Assembly (NCBI GenBank): GCA_019693395.1
Contig: JAAMXP010000445.1
Location: 62,001-126,000, forward strand
DNA: 64,000 bases
Origin: Ettlia oleoabundans
Lineage: Eukaryota; Chlorophyta; Chlorophyceae; Chlamydomonadales
Direction: 5' to 3'
The position numbers and the translations under genes were made by a program. Positions 12,515 to 24,384 of this stretch are shown piece by piece; within the stretch, counting starts at the first letter, position 1; each line of letters opens with the position of its first letter. The notes under the pieces were generated by a model. That model was not told where the DNA came from and did no database searches. It was given only the letters and a program-made list of their open reading frames with translations.

Positions 12515-15500
12515 CTACTGCGGCGGGGACGGTGGCTGCATCATAGGAGGCCTGGGGGCATACTGGGGTTGCATAACAGCCCCCATGCCTGGGGGCCGCT
12601 GTGGTGGCGGCACGGCATACTGCGCGCGAAGAATCTGACCTGTCACGTGCGGTGCTGCAGGCGGCTGTCCGCCGCCATAGAACCCACCGCCAACACCACC
12701 ATAGCCGACAGGCGGCGGAGGCTGCATGTACATCGCCTGCTGCTGCTGCTGCTGCTGTTGCAGCGACATGCCATTCAACTGCGCGGCCGTTGCCTGTGCC
12801 TGGAAGGCAGGCGCCGGCGGCCCACGTGGCAGCCGGCCGCTGAACACGCGTCCCGCTGGCGGCATCGCAGGCGGTGGCGGCTGTGCCATCTGCTGCTGGT
12901 GAGGATGGTAGTATGCGACTGTCGCTGGAGAAAAGCCAGCATGCTGCTGCTGCTGCTGTGGTGACGGCACCTGCATGTTGGGAGCGCCTCTGCCACCACT
13001 GCTGGCCCTGCCGCCGCGCCCAGCCCTGCCCCCGCGACGCCCGCCTCTTCCCCGCCCACTGTGCACCTGCTTGAGGGCCCTGCCGCCCTGTGGCATGCCT
13101 TCTGGTTGCTGCTTTCTCTTTGCCTCCAGCTTGCGGCGATGCATGGCCTCCTGCAGTGGGTAGCCACGGGCAGAATTGGGACAAAGACTGAGGCCGACAG
13201 GCAGCTGGAGTTCGAACAACTGCAGAAGGCCCAATGGGTTTGTCACTCTAAAAATGCTGTGCCGCCCCCCGTCCCCCACCCCCCCACCCCACCCCACCCC
13301 ACCAGCACCACTCTTAGCCCTTCATAGTTTGTGCTGCTCCACGCTGCATGCCAAAAACTATCTATCATGCTGCATGGTGCCTTTATTTGGCCTTACTGCT
13401 GCCAGGCTGCTAGGCTCACTGCACCATCATCACACTTTAGGCACAGTTCCCTGCCGCTGACTGCAAGACGTGCGATGGACATGTCGTGATCACAGCCTAC
13501 TGCTACTGGCAAACACATTTGACTGGCTGGCTCACCGCCTCGTCATCAGAGAACTGTGCCTCCACGTCTCCCTCCTCCTCCTCCTCAGCTCCCACATCAT
13601 AGCCCCGCACACGCAGCTGCTCTGGAAGCACAAAGTCAGCAAGCCTGCAGGGGTGGAAGTGTTAAGAGCCAGCCCAACACAGCAGACAGCACACAGTAAA
13701 GGACGCCGTAAATGGCTCACAACAGCGCTGATGGCCCGATAGGCTGCCGGCAACCCCCGGCAACCCCCGGCAACCAAGGAACAGGTGGAATGTGGACAGG
13801 CTGTATATGCACCGTGCGGCAAATAGGCAGGCACTACCAACAGACTCTGCATCAAATCCCAACCTGCACACAGGCGCGCATACATGCATAGATATTCCGT
13901 TGCGATCGCACGCAGCAACACCCGCTCACCGGTCGACACTGAACACCGCTGTGCCCGCTTGCAACGAGGTGGGAATGGGGCCGGCGCCAGCATAGCGCAG
14001 TGCATACAGCGGGCTCATCACTGCAGCATGCAAAGGTTGAGCAGGTATGCAGGCAGGCCGGCACGCAGGCAGATAAGTGCATACGCCTGGCTGTCAACTG
14101 TCGCTGTAAAGCAACCCTTGTGGCAGCCTTGGAGATCCTTGCAAGGACCCCAAGCACAATGCTACCGGCTGCCACCAATACTGCAGTGTGCCTTATGGCA
14201 TTACCCACCTGGCCCAAAAATCTCCTCAATGCAGCCAATGGGGGTGCGATCCTCCAACACTAGCACACAGCCCTCGTTGAGTGCTCGGCTGCCGCCCTGG
14301 GCCTGCAGTAGCCGTACCAATAGCACCGGTGGAGGTAATTGTGACAGGGAAAAGGCTTCGCTGTTAGGGAAACGGGCCTTTTATGTCCCGAAGGTATGCG
14401 GTGACAGAAGCAGCGATCAAAGCCACGGCACAGAACTGCCTGCGTGCCAACGCAGGTGCAGGACCGGTGCAAACAACATCAGGCTGCCGTCTTTGGACGT
14501 CCAGCTATTCCTGGTCAGTGACCCACCTATACCCCACCTCATCCCACCCCACCCCCCACTCCCACCCGCCCCTTGCGCGCGCGCACACACAAACACATTC
14601 ACACACACACAAACACGTACATCAGTCTGTTTGTTGGCCCCTCCTGGCTGCCACAAGATTCTGATGCAGTACCCTGCTTGCCTTAATCACTACCATTCCC
14701 TCCAGCATTGTCATCACGGTGCCCGCCACCTGCACCGGCTCGTCGGGCGCTATCTGTAGGTCTGCCAGGCTGGGCAGCGGCAGCGCGCCCAGCAGCTCCT
14801 GCTCTGCACGATGCGCGCCGCTGGCACCACCCCCGCCGCCGTCCTCGTCAGCATCGCCCTCCACGTCAGCATCCATCCCATCAATCATCCTTTTTATTTC
14901 GTCATAGTTTTGGACCACATCAAGGGGCTCATCGTCATCTGAATTAACGATCGAGGCGTCATCGTCACTGCTGCTTTCGGCGCTACTGCTCATATAGCTG
15001 CTGTCCTCCGCCACCTCAGCGTCCACATCAGGTGCCGCAATGGGCACGCCGGCAGCCATCCGCAGCTTTATGCGCACGGTGTCTGGGTCCTCAGCAGCAA
15101 ACTCCAGCTGCAGCTGCACTTGGGCTTCAGAGCTGGCGGCATACTTCTGCTCCGCATCTGAATCGCTGGCGCTCCCTGCAGCAACCGTGCAACATGCTCG
15201 GCCATTAGCTAGTTGAAAACATTGCCTTTGCGTGCAATACTCCCAAAAAGCTGTTAGTCCCAGGTGGCACTCAGCCGTGCAAAATGCCGATGTATGGGGA
15301 AGGCAGCAGTTGGACAGCCAGCAAATCAGCTCAAACTCAGTTGCTTCATCGCACCTTCATCTGAGCTTTCTTCACCCTCTTCGCTCTCTGAGATTTCCTC
15401 AGCCCCTGTTGGGCGCTGTCCCAGCTCAAAGTAGCCCATCTCAGCCAGCACAGACGGAACCGGCGCAACGCCAGCCGCGGCTGCCGCCACCTCCAGGTCG

Positions 15501-15685
15501 TCAATGTTGGGCAGCTCTCCCTCCATTTCATACTCTTCTTCACCCGCCTCATGACGGTGTTCGGCTGTTCTGTGGAATTGCTGCTGTCGCTGTCGCTGAT
15601 GAGGGGCAAAGGCGCCGGGAGGAGGCTGTACACCCGAAGCCGCTGCTGCTGCATAAGCTAGGTCGCCATCCATGGGCGCTGGCAT
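12515..15685 (-). CDS. NAF1: NAF1, H/ACA ribonucleoprotein assembly factor
   Basis: Six exons: 15685-15355, 15175-14673, 14302-14209, 14020-13930, 13644-13536, 13150-12515, giving 587 residues. An acidic Ser/Asp/Glu-rich N-terminal half precedes a Gar1/Naf1 RNA-binding domain rebuilt across four introns: VAGTVMTMLEGMVVIKA, then ALNEGCVLVLEDRTPIGC, IEEIFGPVMSPLYALRY and VFSVDRLADFVLPEQLR. The tail has an RGG-like Arg/Gly block, a run of eight Gln (12738-12761) and a Pro-rich end. NAF1 chaperones dyskerin-containing H/ACA particles before GAR1 replaces it. In-frame codons extend upstream of the chosen ATG to a possible acceptor near 15744, so an extra 5' exon may exist. I could not identify one with an ATG. 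Confidence 0.88.
12739..12761. repeat. CTG/CAG trinucleotide run encoding poly-Gln in NAF1
   Basis: A short CTG triplet run on the + strand, read as CAG on the coding strand, gives the poly-Gln segment in the last NAF1 exon. Shorter CTG runs at 12942-12958 encode a second Gln block. Confidence 0.85.
13746..13776. repeat. Three imperfect copies of a 10-base unit (caacccccgg)
   Basis: The unit CAACCCCCGG is repeated head-to-tail inside the NAF1 intron at 13645-13929. It has no evident role. Confidence 0.8.
14578..14620. repeat. CA-rich microsatellite
   Basis: An interrupted (CA)n tract within the NAF1 intron at 14303-14672. Confidence 0.8.
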
Positions 15686-16396
15686 CGCAGGATGAACAAC
15701 CGAGGCGACGCCAAGGACACTGTCAGTGACGCTTTCAAGATCGGTCTGTTACTGTCCCTCAACAGGTCTGAAGGAGCTGAAAATACTTTTGACAACAGAC
15801 GGCATTAGTTCACCATGCATGCACCTTGCGCGGCAGCACAACACACTGCACTGCCAACTCAGCGCCAGGCTTGCCGCTGCCTGCCGCTGCCCAAGGCCCG
15901 CTGCGGCATCCAACACAGCAGTGAATTCCTGTAGGGGTACGTCTCTGTCGAAAGAATCAAGGATTGTTATACCCAAGGTGCCACTGCGTACCACAATCAA
16001 CTTGTTCCTTTACTGAAGCTTCCTCTACTGGCGGCAGATGCGCCGCACAGAAGTGGCTGGCCTAAGCTGCAACCTGCCACAGTCTGGACATGCACTGCTG
16101 CACAGCCCACACTCTGTGAGTCGCCTCCGCAAGCTGCAACACGGCAGCTAGCTGGACGCGTTGGTCCAATGTAGCTTTACAAGCAGAGTGGGGATGAGGG
16201 CCACGCCTCGAGTTGCACAGCCCGTGCAGTCGAGCTGGGCACAGCAGCAGCAGCATGGCGGCAGCATGGAAGAGAACGTAGAGAAGTCAAAACTTCGCGA
16301 CAGATAGGCAATCGACTGCCGCCAACCATAAGAAAAGACATGAGAAGGAAAATTGCTGTGAATTGCTGCCAACTGCCGCCAGTCGACTCCAGGAGC
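15686..16396. other. Region between the NAF1 start and TatA 3' end
   Basis: About 710 bases upstream of NAF1 and downstream of TatA. A reading frame on the - strand at about 16000-15749 has no ATG and no recognisable similarity. It might contribute a 5' NAF1 exon, since the NAF1 frame continues to a CAG acceptor near 15744. Otherwise I see nothing. Confidence 0.3.
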
Positions 16397-17157
16397 TTAC
16401 TCCTTCTTGTCTGCTGCAGGTGCTGCAGTCTTCTTCGGTTCTTCATCGTCAGAAGCGGCCGCATCCTTCAGCTCCTTCTCAAACTCCTGGAGAACCAACA
16501 GGTGAGACAGCGCACTATGCAAGCTGAATGCAGCAAAAGGCAGCGCTGCTTGAACAGGGTTGAAAGCTTGCAACACAGCAAGCATAAGCTGCTGTATTTA
16601 TGTGCAATGCCAGTGGTTGCTTTTATAAGGCAGCATGAAGAACGAGCAACACGGCATAGCAAGCACAAACCCATGGGGGTAAACTGGAAGATTTGTTATG
16701 CCCGGCCGCCGCACCTTTGCCGCTGACTGAAAGTTCTTCACCGTCTTCCCAAGGCCCTTGCCAAGCTCAGGCAGTTTGCTGGGACCTGCAGCGCTGGCAT
16801 GACATAGGTACTTTCAAGGGGCTTGGGTGCTGGACTGGCACGAACAGCAGCAGGAACGGCGGTGGGCGGCAGCGGACGGCGCCCTTCTTAAGGGCACGGC
16901 GTGCTGAAGACGCTGCCACAGCCTTGCGCACCAAAAATCAGGGCTGTCACGCCCGCGATGACCGCCAGCTCGGGCACGCCAAGGCCAAACAGGCCCATGG
17001 TGGTAACTTGCCGAGCTGCAGGCCGTGAGGACACCCGCAGTGGGGTCCGCGGGATGCTGCTACCGGCAATGAACGCACTGCTGCTGGAGGACGCGCGCAA
17101 GGCCACCGGCCTTGCCGCTGCCACCGCCGCTGGCCTGCACTGCACGCAAGACGCCAT
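16397..17157 (-). CDS. TATA: TatA/Tha4, thylakoid twin-arginine translocase subunit
   Basis: Three exons: 17157-16932, 16785-16715, 16486-16397, giving 128 residues. A plastid transit-like N-terminus of about 50 residues, rich in Ala, Ser and Arg, precedes the mature TatA signature. This is GLGVPELAVIAGVTALIFG (one membrane helix with the functional Glu), then PSKLPELGKGLGKTVKNFQ (amphipathic helix) and an acidic-basic tail ending DKKE. The join at 16932/16785 restores the FGP motif that defines the hinge. Tha4 oligomerises on Hcf106-TatC complexes to move folded proteins across the thylakoid membrane using the proton gradient. Length and the single Glu fit TatA/Tha4 rather than TatB/Hcf106, which has a longer tail. 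Confidence 0.94.
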
Positions 17158-17716
17158 TTATGCTGATCTGTCGGGTGAACAAGGGATTATTACTGATATG
17201 TGGACAAAGGGGTCGTCACACCCTTTGCTTCCAAGCTGATCTGGATGCACAGCAGCACATAGCGGGAGGCCAGCTCAGCCTTTACATGCACAGCAGCTGG
17301 TTATTGACTTCTGCCCTTGACTTCTGCCACATGCAATGCCAAAATGCGGATATACATGCAAGCCGGCTTCCTATGCATAGTGCACACATACGTGCCTTTG
17401 CGCAATGCTCAGGCACGTGTATTAATGGGTAAAATAGGCCAGCCTAGAGCATGAAGAGCAGGCAGTGCCTTGAGAGGACCTCATAGTCTGCAAGACTGCT
17501 GACTGCTTGGTGCAAGCACAGCTGCCGAAGCAGGGCTCTCGGAGATCTAAATCTCGTGCACCATCAATAAATTACAGCGCAATAGCGCATGGTGGCACAA
17601 AACAGCTACAGGGTTGGGGAAGCGCAAAATGGAACAAGCAGGCAGGCGATGCCGTGGGCTGCGACTGTAAAACAAGAAGGCGCAAGCAAGTTGGGGCCTT
17701 AAGCTGCTGCCGCCCT
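17158..17716. other. Intergenic region between YIPF6-like 3' end and TatA start
   Basis: About 560 bases between two - strand genes, presumably the YIPF6-like 3' untranslated region and the TatA promoter. No coding signal or repeat is evident. Confidence 0.4.
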
Positions 17717-19278
17717 CTACGTAATCAGCGCCAGCCAGCCAATCGCGGTGTAGAGCAGCACCAGCGGATAGATGGCTAGCGCGCGTCGATTGCTGGGAAC
17801 CGCACCGCCAATGAAGGGTACACTGGCCCATGATGCCCAGGCAATCATGACAGGAACCACTATCCACCTGCATCGCACCGTGCAAGTTAACATGTTGATA
17901 ACAGCACAAACACGCGGTGCATTTAAATCCCATGTGTGAAGGCAACAGTGGCCGCACTTGGCCGCAGCAGCAGCTGAAGCAGCAGAAGCGAGAGGAGCAG
18001 TTTTTATCTCTGGGCTAACAGCCAGCTACAATGTCAACATTGACCGCAGTGGGAACCCCGGGATGGCAAGCTGCCTAACCACACACATCATGTGGCACGT
18101 TTATCAAGCTTCAGACTTTCCACTGCACTGATCTGCCACACCTGTTGGTAGCTCTTGAACAGGTTGCCACCCACCTGACCAGCATGATCTTCACAGAGAC
18201 GCATACAATGGCAGCCACATCCATTGGGAACAGGCAGTAGCCCAGCAGGCAAAGAGATTGGAAGAAGCCGATTGTGCCGCCCAGTAGGACCACGTTGACG
18301 GTCAGCACGATGGCACCCACTGACACAAGTGCAAACACTAGCTGCAGTGCAAGTAAAGAGGCACAGTAAGGCTGCGATCACGACAGTAGCAGTGGCAGGC
18401 CACGAGCACCAATAAACTGAACTCTCTGGCACGGTGGCATGGCAACTAATGCTTCGGCTGCCTGTTGCGTGTTCAAAACAGCTGAGACAGACTGCGGTGC
18501 TGCAAGCCCCACAGGCTGCATATGATGCACTGGCACCCACGGCAGAGCCGCGACGCTGAATAAACAAGGTAGAGCTCACTGCATCCAACTGCGTTGCCAC
18601 GTACTGTGCCTCCCGTTGCTTCCATTTCAGGCTTGTAACTCACCGAAAATGTTTTGGATGCGGTCTGTGCGCCCAGGGAAAGCGCTATGGCGAGGCCGAG
18701 GGTGAAAATCATCGGGCCCCAGAGGTCCCAGTTGCGCAGCGCAGCCGACTGCTGGCTGCGGTCCTTGAACGGGAACACCACCATCACCAGATTCTTGTAG
18801 ATGCGCTTAAGGTCGCGCCTGACCGTCTCCCACACTGGCTCATCCAGTGTGTTCTGTGGCATGCCTCCAAAGCCTAGAGGCGGCAGCGAGCCCCCAGCGG
18901 CCCCAGCATGTGGCGAGCCGTCGCTTGGTGCTATGTAGCCGCCCGCTCCTGGAACGTTGCTCACTGGTATTGATGGATCAGATGTGAACAACTGCGTCGA
19001 GAAGGCGGGTAAGGGGCAGGGTGGGCAGCAGGTGGGGGCAGGCCCGGCTGGGCTGCAGGTGGGGGCAGGCCCGGCTGGGCGGCTATGGGTAGATGGGCAG
19101 CACTGGCAGCTCTCTGCAGATGGCGCTACTGTCGCTTGCGGACACACTTTGTTGTTAACTCTCCCACACAATTGTTCAGCAACTGGCGCTGCAGGGCAGT
19201 CAAAGGCGAACTCACCCGCTCCACGTCGTCTTGCCGCGGCCGCCCGAAGCCCGCCGCGTTGCCGCCAAGGAATGACAT
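17717..19278 (-). CDS. YIP1-family Golgi membrane protein, YIPF6/YIP4 type
   Basis: Four exons: 19278-19216, 18991-18644, 18341-18175, 17867-17717, giving 242 residues. The cytosolic N-terminus ([16 protein letters not shown]) leads to the signature [19 protein letters not shown] and [18 protein letters not shown]. Further hydrophobic helices follow, including [17 protein letters not shown] and a last pair ending GWLALIT. This is the YIPF6/YIP4 subgroup of Yip1 proteins, multi-span factors of the Golgi/trans-Golgi network that interact with YIPF5-type partners and small Rab-like GTPases. The ATG at 19278 was preferred to one thirteen bases upstream in another frame, because only it joins exon 2 in phase. 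Intron 1 carries a 27-base tandem duplication. The gene is divergent from DapB. Confidence 0.9.
19028..19080. repeat. 27-base tandem duplication in the first YIPF6-like intron
   Basis: Two nearly perfect G-rich copies, each beginning GCAGGTGGGGGCAGG, lie head-to-tail within the intron. Each copy contains a CAG|GT string. Confidence 0.85.
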
Positions 19279-19561
19279 TGCTGCGCCGCAATCAGCCGGC
19301 ACTGCTTGTGAGGGCTTCGATCACTCCGATCACGCCAAGACTTTCTGCCGTGGTCCTCCTGGATTCACAGTCGCTTGAGCAGTTCAACATACATAACCCT
19401 GCGTGGAAAGGCCTCGCCGTGCTCGCGCGCTGGGCAGGAAAGGTGCCCATGCAGCGTTCCATAACGACACGCATTATTTGCCATCGGCTTTTTGATTTGA
19501 ACTCTTAGACATTAGAACTCATTTGATCATCCGGCACCTTGAGCAGACCCACCCTCAACAG
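19279..19561. promoter_or_regulatory. Divergent promoter region, YIPF6-like and DapB genes
   Basis: About 280 bases separate the two start codons, so the promoters must be close or shared. No TATA box is obvious. An in-frame ATG for DapB at 19523 lies inside it. Confidence 0.35.
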
Positions 19562-21949
19562 ATGTCCATGCTCTCTTTACGTCCGCCGTCCCTGGCGGGC
19601 AGGAGCAGCGGCAGTGCGTGTTTGCCTCGGCAGCGGCGCACGATGGTCGTCACTGCAGCAGCAGGGCCCCCCATTATGGTGAATAGCTGCACTGGCAAGG
19701 TGAGCCAGACAAGCAGTCAACCCCGCAAAAGCCGCTCTCGCACCCTGCGACCCCTGTAGTTACTGCAAAGCATCGCTGCCAACACCGCCGAGCAGGCAGA
19801 CGTGCTGGCAGGCAGTCCTGCCGCTGCCGCCAGTGCATAGTTCCGCCATGGACCGCAACTTGGCGCACGAACCCGTGCTGCTCATCTGCCCTGCAGATGG
19901 GGCACTCCACAGCCGAAGCAGTGGTGCGTGCCGGTCTGACACTGGTCCCCTACAGCCTTACGGGACAATCAGAGGCAGTGGCAGTAGCAAACGTGGGTGT
20001 GAGCGGCATACCAGTGGAGCTTGTTGGGCCTGGTGAACGCCAGGCAGCAATGGAGCAAATCCGCAGGTAAAAACAGGCAGGGATGGGGCGACAGGCAGTC
20101 AATGCTGACGTCCAATTTTGCAGGCTCGAGGGTGCACCTGCATTGCTGCCATTGTGGTGCGCTTCATCGCCACAGTGCCGTTTGACAGCTGCTTGCCTCT
20201 GCTGCATGTGCCCGTTACTATCTGCACCCTTAGACTACCATCATTGCATTAGATAGCATCTTACCATGATCTTTTTCAAAGATTCTGTTACCACAGACTT
20301 TCAAACTACACAACATCATCCATCTCGACAACAACCTTGCCCACCTGCACCACTAGCTGCCCCATCCCCGACTCCATGCAGCAAGTACCCCGATCTTATC
20401 ATTGTTGACTATACTCTCCCATCTGCGCTAAACGAGAACGCGGAGTTTTACTGTGCCAACAAGCTGCCCTTCGTAATGGGCACCACGGGTGGCGATCGGG
20501 ACAAGTTGTTGGCTGATGTGACAGCTAGTGGAGTGTATGCTGTAATTGCACCAAATATGGGCAAGCAGATTGTGGCGTTCCAGGTGGGACAAGGAGGTAC
20601 AAGGGCGTTAAATTAAGGGGTTGAGCGCCGGGGCGGCAGCAAGGATAGTAGTCGGGACCTATGATGGTGATTATGGACGCGAAGAGCTGTGTATTATCGG
20701 GAGGGCAGGACTGGGTAAGCTTGTGCGCGATGTATCCTAGATTGTTCAGTCTGGAATGTTTACTGCAGACTATGATGGAGCTGATGGCGGAGCGGTTCCC
20801 CGGCTGCTTCTCAAGCTACAGCCTAGCGGTGGCAGAGAGCCACCAGCGCACCAAGGTTGACACCAGCGGCACGGCAAAGGCGGTGGTGCAGTCGCTAAAC
20901 AAGATGGGATTAGACTTTGCCGAGGTGCGCTGTTGGAACATGGGCCTCCTTACAGGTTGGCAGGTGACTGTAGGGGCACGGAGTTGTCAGGCTGCAAACG
21001 ATCAAAGTAGGTCGTTAGGTTGCGGCAGGGTGGAGCGCCGCTGAACTGGGGTAAGCAACCCGGGGCACGCTGCGGTTGGACTGGGCCGGCAGGGCTGGTT
21101 GTCACGACCCGGGTGAGCAGGTTGGCATTGGCATGGCAGGCTGGGTTGGGCGCATCCTTGTTACCCCTTGCACAGAACTGTCAGTAAAGGGGGCCATGGC
21201 ACCACTTGACATTCACGCTGTTAAAAGCGACATTTGCATGTCCTGCCCAGTTGCAGGAACGCGGCAAACTGTTGCTGCAGCTGCCGCTGCGATCAGCACT
21301 GCTTGACATGCAGTTCAAAAAGGTCTGGTGTTTGTGTCTTCTTGCTATTGCTGCTCCGTTCTTGTGCTTGCAGGAGCAGATAGAGAAGGTGCGGAAGCCG
21401 GAGGAGCAAATAGAAAGAATGGGGGTGCCGGAGCAGCATGTCGACAGCGGGCACGCCTTCCACACATACACGATCACAAGCCCTGACGGCAGCGGTGAGA
21501 GGCAGCAGGAGAGACTGTGGGGAACGCTGCTCTGCTCTAGGGCTGCTGGCTTTGCTCCCTATTGCGTGCGGATCGCTGGCTGTGGCTGGCTGCGGTTGGG
21601 TTGCTGGCCTGGCCACTCATGCGGTGCCGCGGCAAACTGTGGTGAAGCCTTTGGCTGCTGCTGGACCGTTGCCTTGCATGTTCCCATCATTGGCACATGT
21701 ATGTTTGTTCACCCGTCCCCGTCCTGGTCTAGAGCACTGCCATGAACTGTCCTCGCTTGCCTGCCGTTGTTCACCTCACCCTGCTTTGCTGCAGTGGTGC
21801 TGGAGTTCAAGCACAATGTGTGCGGCCGGGAGGTGTATGCAGAGGGCACAGTAGATGCCTGCCTATTCCTGCATCGCCAGATTCAGGCGGGAGCTGAGAA
21901 GAAGCTTTACAACATGATTGATGTACTGTCGGCAGGCGCCATGCGGTAG
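19562..21949 (+). CDS. DAPB: 4-hydroxy-tetrahydrodipicolinate reductase, plant type, plastid
   Basis: Six exons: 19562-19699, 19897-20066, 20382-20583, 20769-20924, 21374-21494, 21795-21949, giving 313 residues. The enzyme reduces the DapA product with NAD(P)H in lysine synthesis. The nucleotide-binding loop is rebuilt across intron 1 as NSCTGKMGHSTAEAV. The family blocks PFVMGTTGG, IAPNMGKQIVAFQ and AESHQRTKVDTSGTAKAV follow, the last carrying the catalytic His/Lys segment. The C-terminal substrate domain has HVDSGHAFHTYTITSPDGS and ends near NMIDVLSAGAMR. The first 35 or so residues look like a plastid transit peptide. An in-frame ATG at 19523 would lengthen it by 13 residues. The reductase belongs to the plant subgroup rather than the shorter enterobacterial one. 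Confidence 0.95.
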
Positions 21950-22728
21950 TGCGGTACACTGGCGTGCAGCGGCAAAGAGGCCCAAGGTTTGGCTAGCTGT
22001 CTTTCCCCAGTTGACCCACTGGCAGCAGAACCTACACCCAAAAGGCCCTTATGCCCATCTGTGTTGCTGCGCTTTCTCTTTGGGATGGGGGTGTTGCGAT
22101 TCGGACATGGCATCACCCAATGCCTCTCATGGCCCCACCCCCTGGTGTCTGCGATCAATCAACCCTGCTGGCCCCATGCAGTCTGTCATGCGCCGACGTT
22201 TCCACTTTCCTGCTTCCATCTTTGTTTGCTTTCATTACTCTCTCTTTACCTGTCTCTCACACCGCTTTCCTGAACCCGCATTGCCATCATGCTCCAGATT
22301 TTGCAGCGCCCGCTTTCCTGGCAAGCCTTTTTTGGCAACTATGGCAGATGGATGTTTGCAACACATACGTAGGTATTAGCCAGCTGATGCTTATCAGGTG
22401 GTAAATCATTGCACGGCAGGAGGTATGGTGGGTGTAGAGGGTTCAATAATGTCAGTCAATCAATGACTCAAAGGCAGCTCATGTTTTCTAACATGCATGT
22501 GGAGGCGAACAGCGCAGGCAGCAGGGAATTGTATGCAAAGGTTGTGTGGCGCTGCAGTGGAAGGCAGGGGATGGGTGAAACAAGTGAGCGGCTGCATCTC
22601 GTATGGCACATTTATTGGTTGAAAGAACGTGTTCATAGGGCACATTATGGGTATTGGGACCCTGATAGAATGCGCAAGGCATGCCTGGGCAGCTTGCAGC
22701 ATGCCACAGCCAGCGCAGGCTGGGCAAC
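21950..22728. other. Convergent intergenic region between DapB and ATG10
   Basis: About 780 bases between two 3' ends, with pyrimidine-rich stretches (about 22190-22270). Open frames here have no recognisable similarity. Probably untranslated regions. Confidence 0.4.
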
Positions 22729-23913
22729 TCAAGCCGGCGCCGGCAGCCACAGCTGGGCAGGCGGGCTCGCTCCCAGCGGTTGCCCAGCCAAGCTGAGCCA
22801 TGCCAACATGTAGCGCAGCAGTTGGGTTGGCGGACCGCCTGCTGCTTGCCCAGGCTCCTGGATTGCAACATTTGGTCCCTCTGTAAGAAGCTGCATGATT
22901 GCTTCCGTCTGGCAGGGGTGCAGCATAAAGAAGGGCCTGCCCAGCAGCGGGTGCTCCTGCAGCAACAATGGGAGCGGTCTAAATGAAACCATACTTGCGG
23001 ATTTCATCCAACAGAGAAATTAGTGAGTTTGCATGGTACATACGCAGTTTGAATCTTGCCTCTTGAGTCACAACGGTGCCAGGCTTGCCGCTTGTCGCAG
23101 CATGATGAAGCTCAGGCAGGAGGGCGAGCAAGGAATGCAGCCTTAAGGGGGCCCCACTCTGGCCAGCAGCCTGTAGCGGCACCAAGAACAGGGTGATTGG
23201 GTTGGTAAGCACTGCCATGCTAGTCAACACCAATCCAATGCCTGCCCTGTTGCCGCCGTACGTAATGTCCTCTAGCTCACTGCCCCTGCTTTACTTATCT
23301 AGTCGCATGCGGCATGCCCCACCTCCATATAAAGCACTGGAACTCGGTAGGACGGGTGGTAAGCAATGTGGAGAGTGAGTGAGATGAGCTGAACCGCTGC
23401 AGCTGTGCTAGTTCCTGGTGAGTTGGATGGATCGACACTGGCTGCATCTTCCCTCTCCTCCCCCAAGTACTCAGCCTCATCATCGCTTATGCAAGTACCC
23501 TCGCTCTCAGCTGCTGCACTCGCCTCAGCTGCTAAGCGAGGTTGTGCAGTAGCTGATACCACGTGCATTAATGCAGTCTGAGGTGAGAGGTGAATACTGC
23601 GGGTCATGGACAAGTAGCCACCTCCCTGCGGTCATGAAAGGGGCCCCATTACATGCTGGGGGTAATGAACAGGACTACTTTGCGTAAAAAAAGCTGTCTT
23701 TAAGCTGCCAGCAGCTGAAATGAAGTTTTCAAGTCATTGATACAATGATTCAGCTTGTCTCTATGTGAGCTAATGTCCTTGAATGCTCACCGCTGATGCC
23801 GCAAAGGGATGTTGCGAGGGCACCCAGCGCCACTGCAGCTCTCGGGGGAGGCACTGGCCCCATGCCGCAGCCAGCTGCTGCGCGCCCTCTGCAAAGTCCT
23901 CTGCGCTGATCAT
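22729..23913 (-). CDS. ATG10: ATG10, E2-like enzyme for ATG12-ATG5 conjugation
   Basis: Four exons: 23913-23791, 23625-23323, 23170-23060, 22956-22729, giving 254 residues. The order of blocks is that of Atg10. An N-terminal helix reads MISAEDFAEGAQQLAAAW, then LQWRWVPSQHPFAASA joins GGGYLSMTR across intron 1. Next come HIAYHPSYRVPVLYM and TQEEHPLLGRPFFMLHPC, with the catalytic Cys in HPC, and the end reads YMLAWLSLAGQPLG. ATG10 takes ATG12 from ATG7 and links it to ATG5 in autophagy. A Ser/Glu/Asp-rich insertion lies in exon 2. Intron 3 (23059-22957) uses a GC donor (GAG|gcaaga), and only that join restores TQEEHP. The frame stays open upstream to an acceptor near 24052, so a further 5' exon is possible. 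Confidence 0.91.
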
Positions 23914-24384
23914 AGGCTTTGGGGGGGCATGCTGGCCCAACTTCTGCTGGTGTGGGTGGTGAGGAAGGGGCTGCGCCAAAGAAGGTTTCACTAGTAACTG
24001 CACCACTTCAGTGGCGTCAGGTGATGCCGCCCGGTGACCTAAGATAGCCCTGCAAAACCGTGGGCCCTACAATAAGGATGGGTTTGTTTGTTACTGACTA
24101 GTATTACGCTAAAATGCGTCCCCAACCCACGCGTAGCCGCCAAGTGAAAAACAAACGTTATTATGCCATAACCAATAGCTTGCCCCCGTTCGATATAACA
24201 TGTGCTGGTGGCTAGGCTTGTAGGAGGCCCGCCGATTGCAACTACCAGGCGGGAGAACTCGGCCCGGTACCAATTGCAGTACAGAGGAGCAGTGCGACCT
24301 CCAAGTTGGGCTTTGACGCGATCAGTTACTCCGTTTCATACGCATGCATTATCCGGGATCGTAGGATTATCCATCGCAGTAAAA
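23914..24384. promoter_or_regulatory. Divergent intergenic region, ATG10 and DUF3119 genes
   Basis: About 470 bases between two outward-reading genes. It may include a short 5' ATG10 exon, since the ATG10 frame is open to about 24052. No clear promoter element. Confidence 0.3.

Noticed and set aside
22460..22813. Open frames on both strands between DapB and ATG10
   Set aside because: No family resemblance. The right part is the antisense shadow of the ATG10 last exon.
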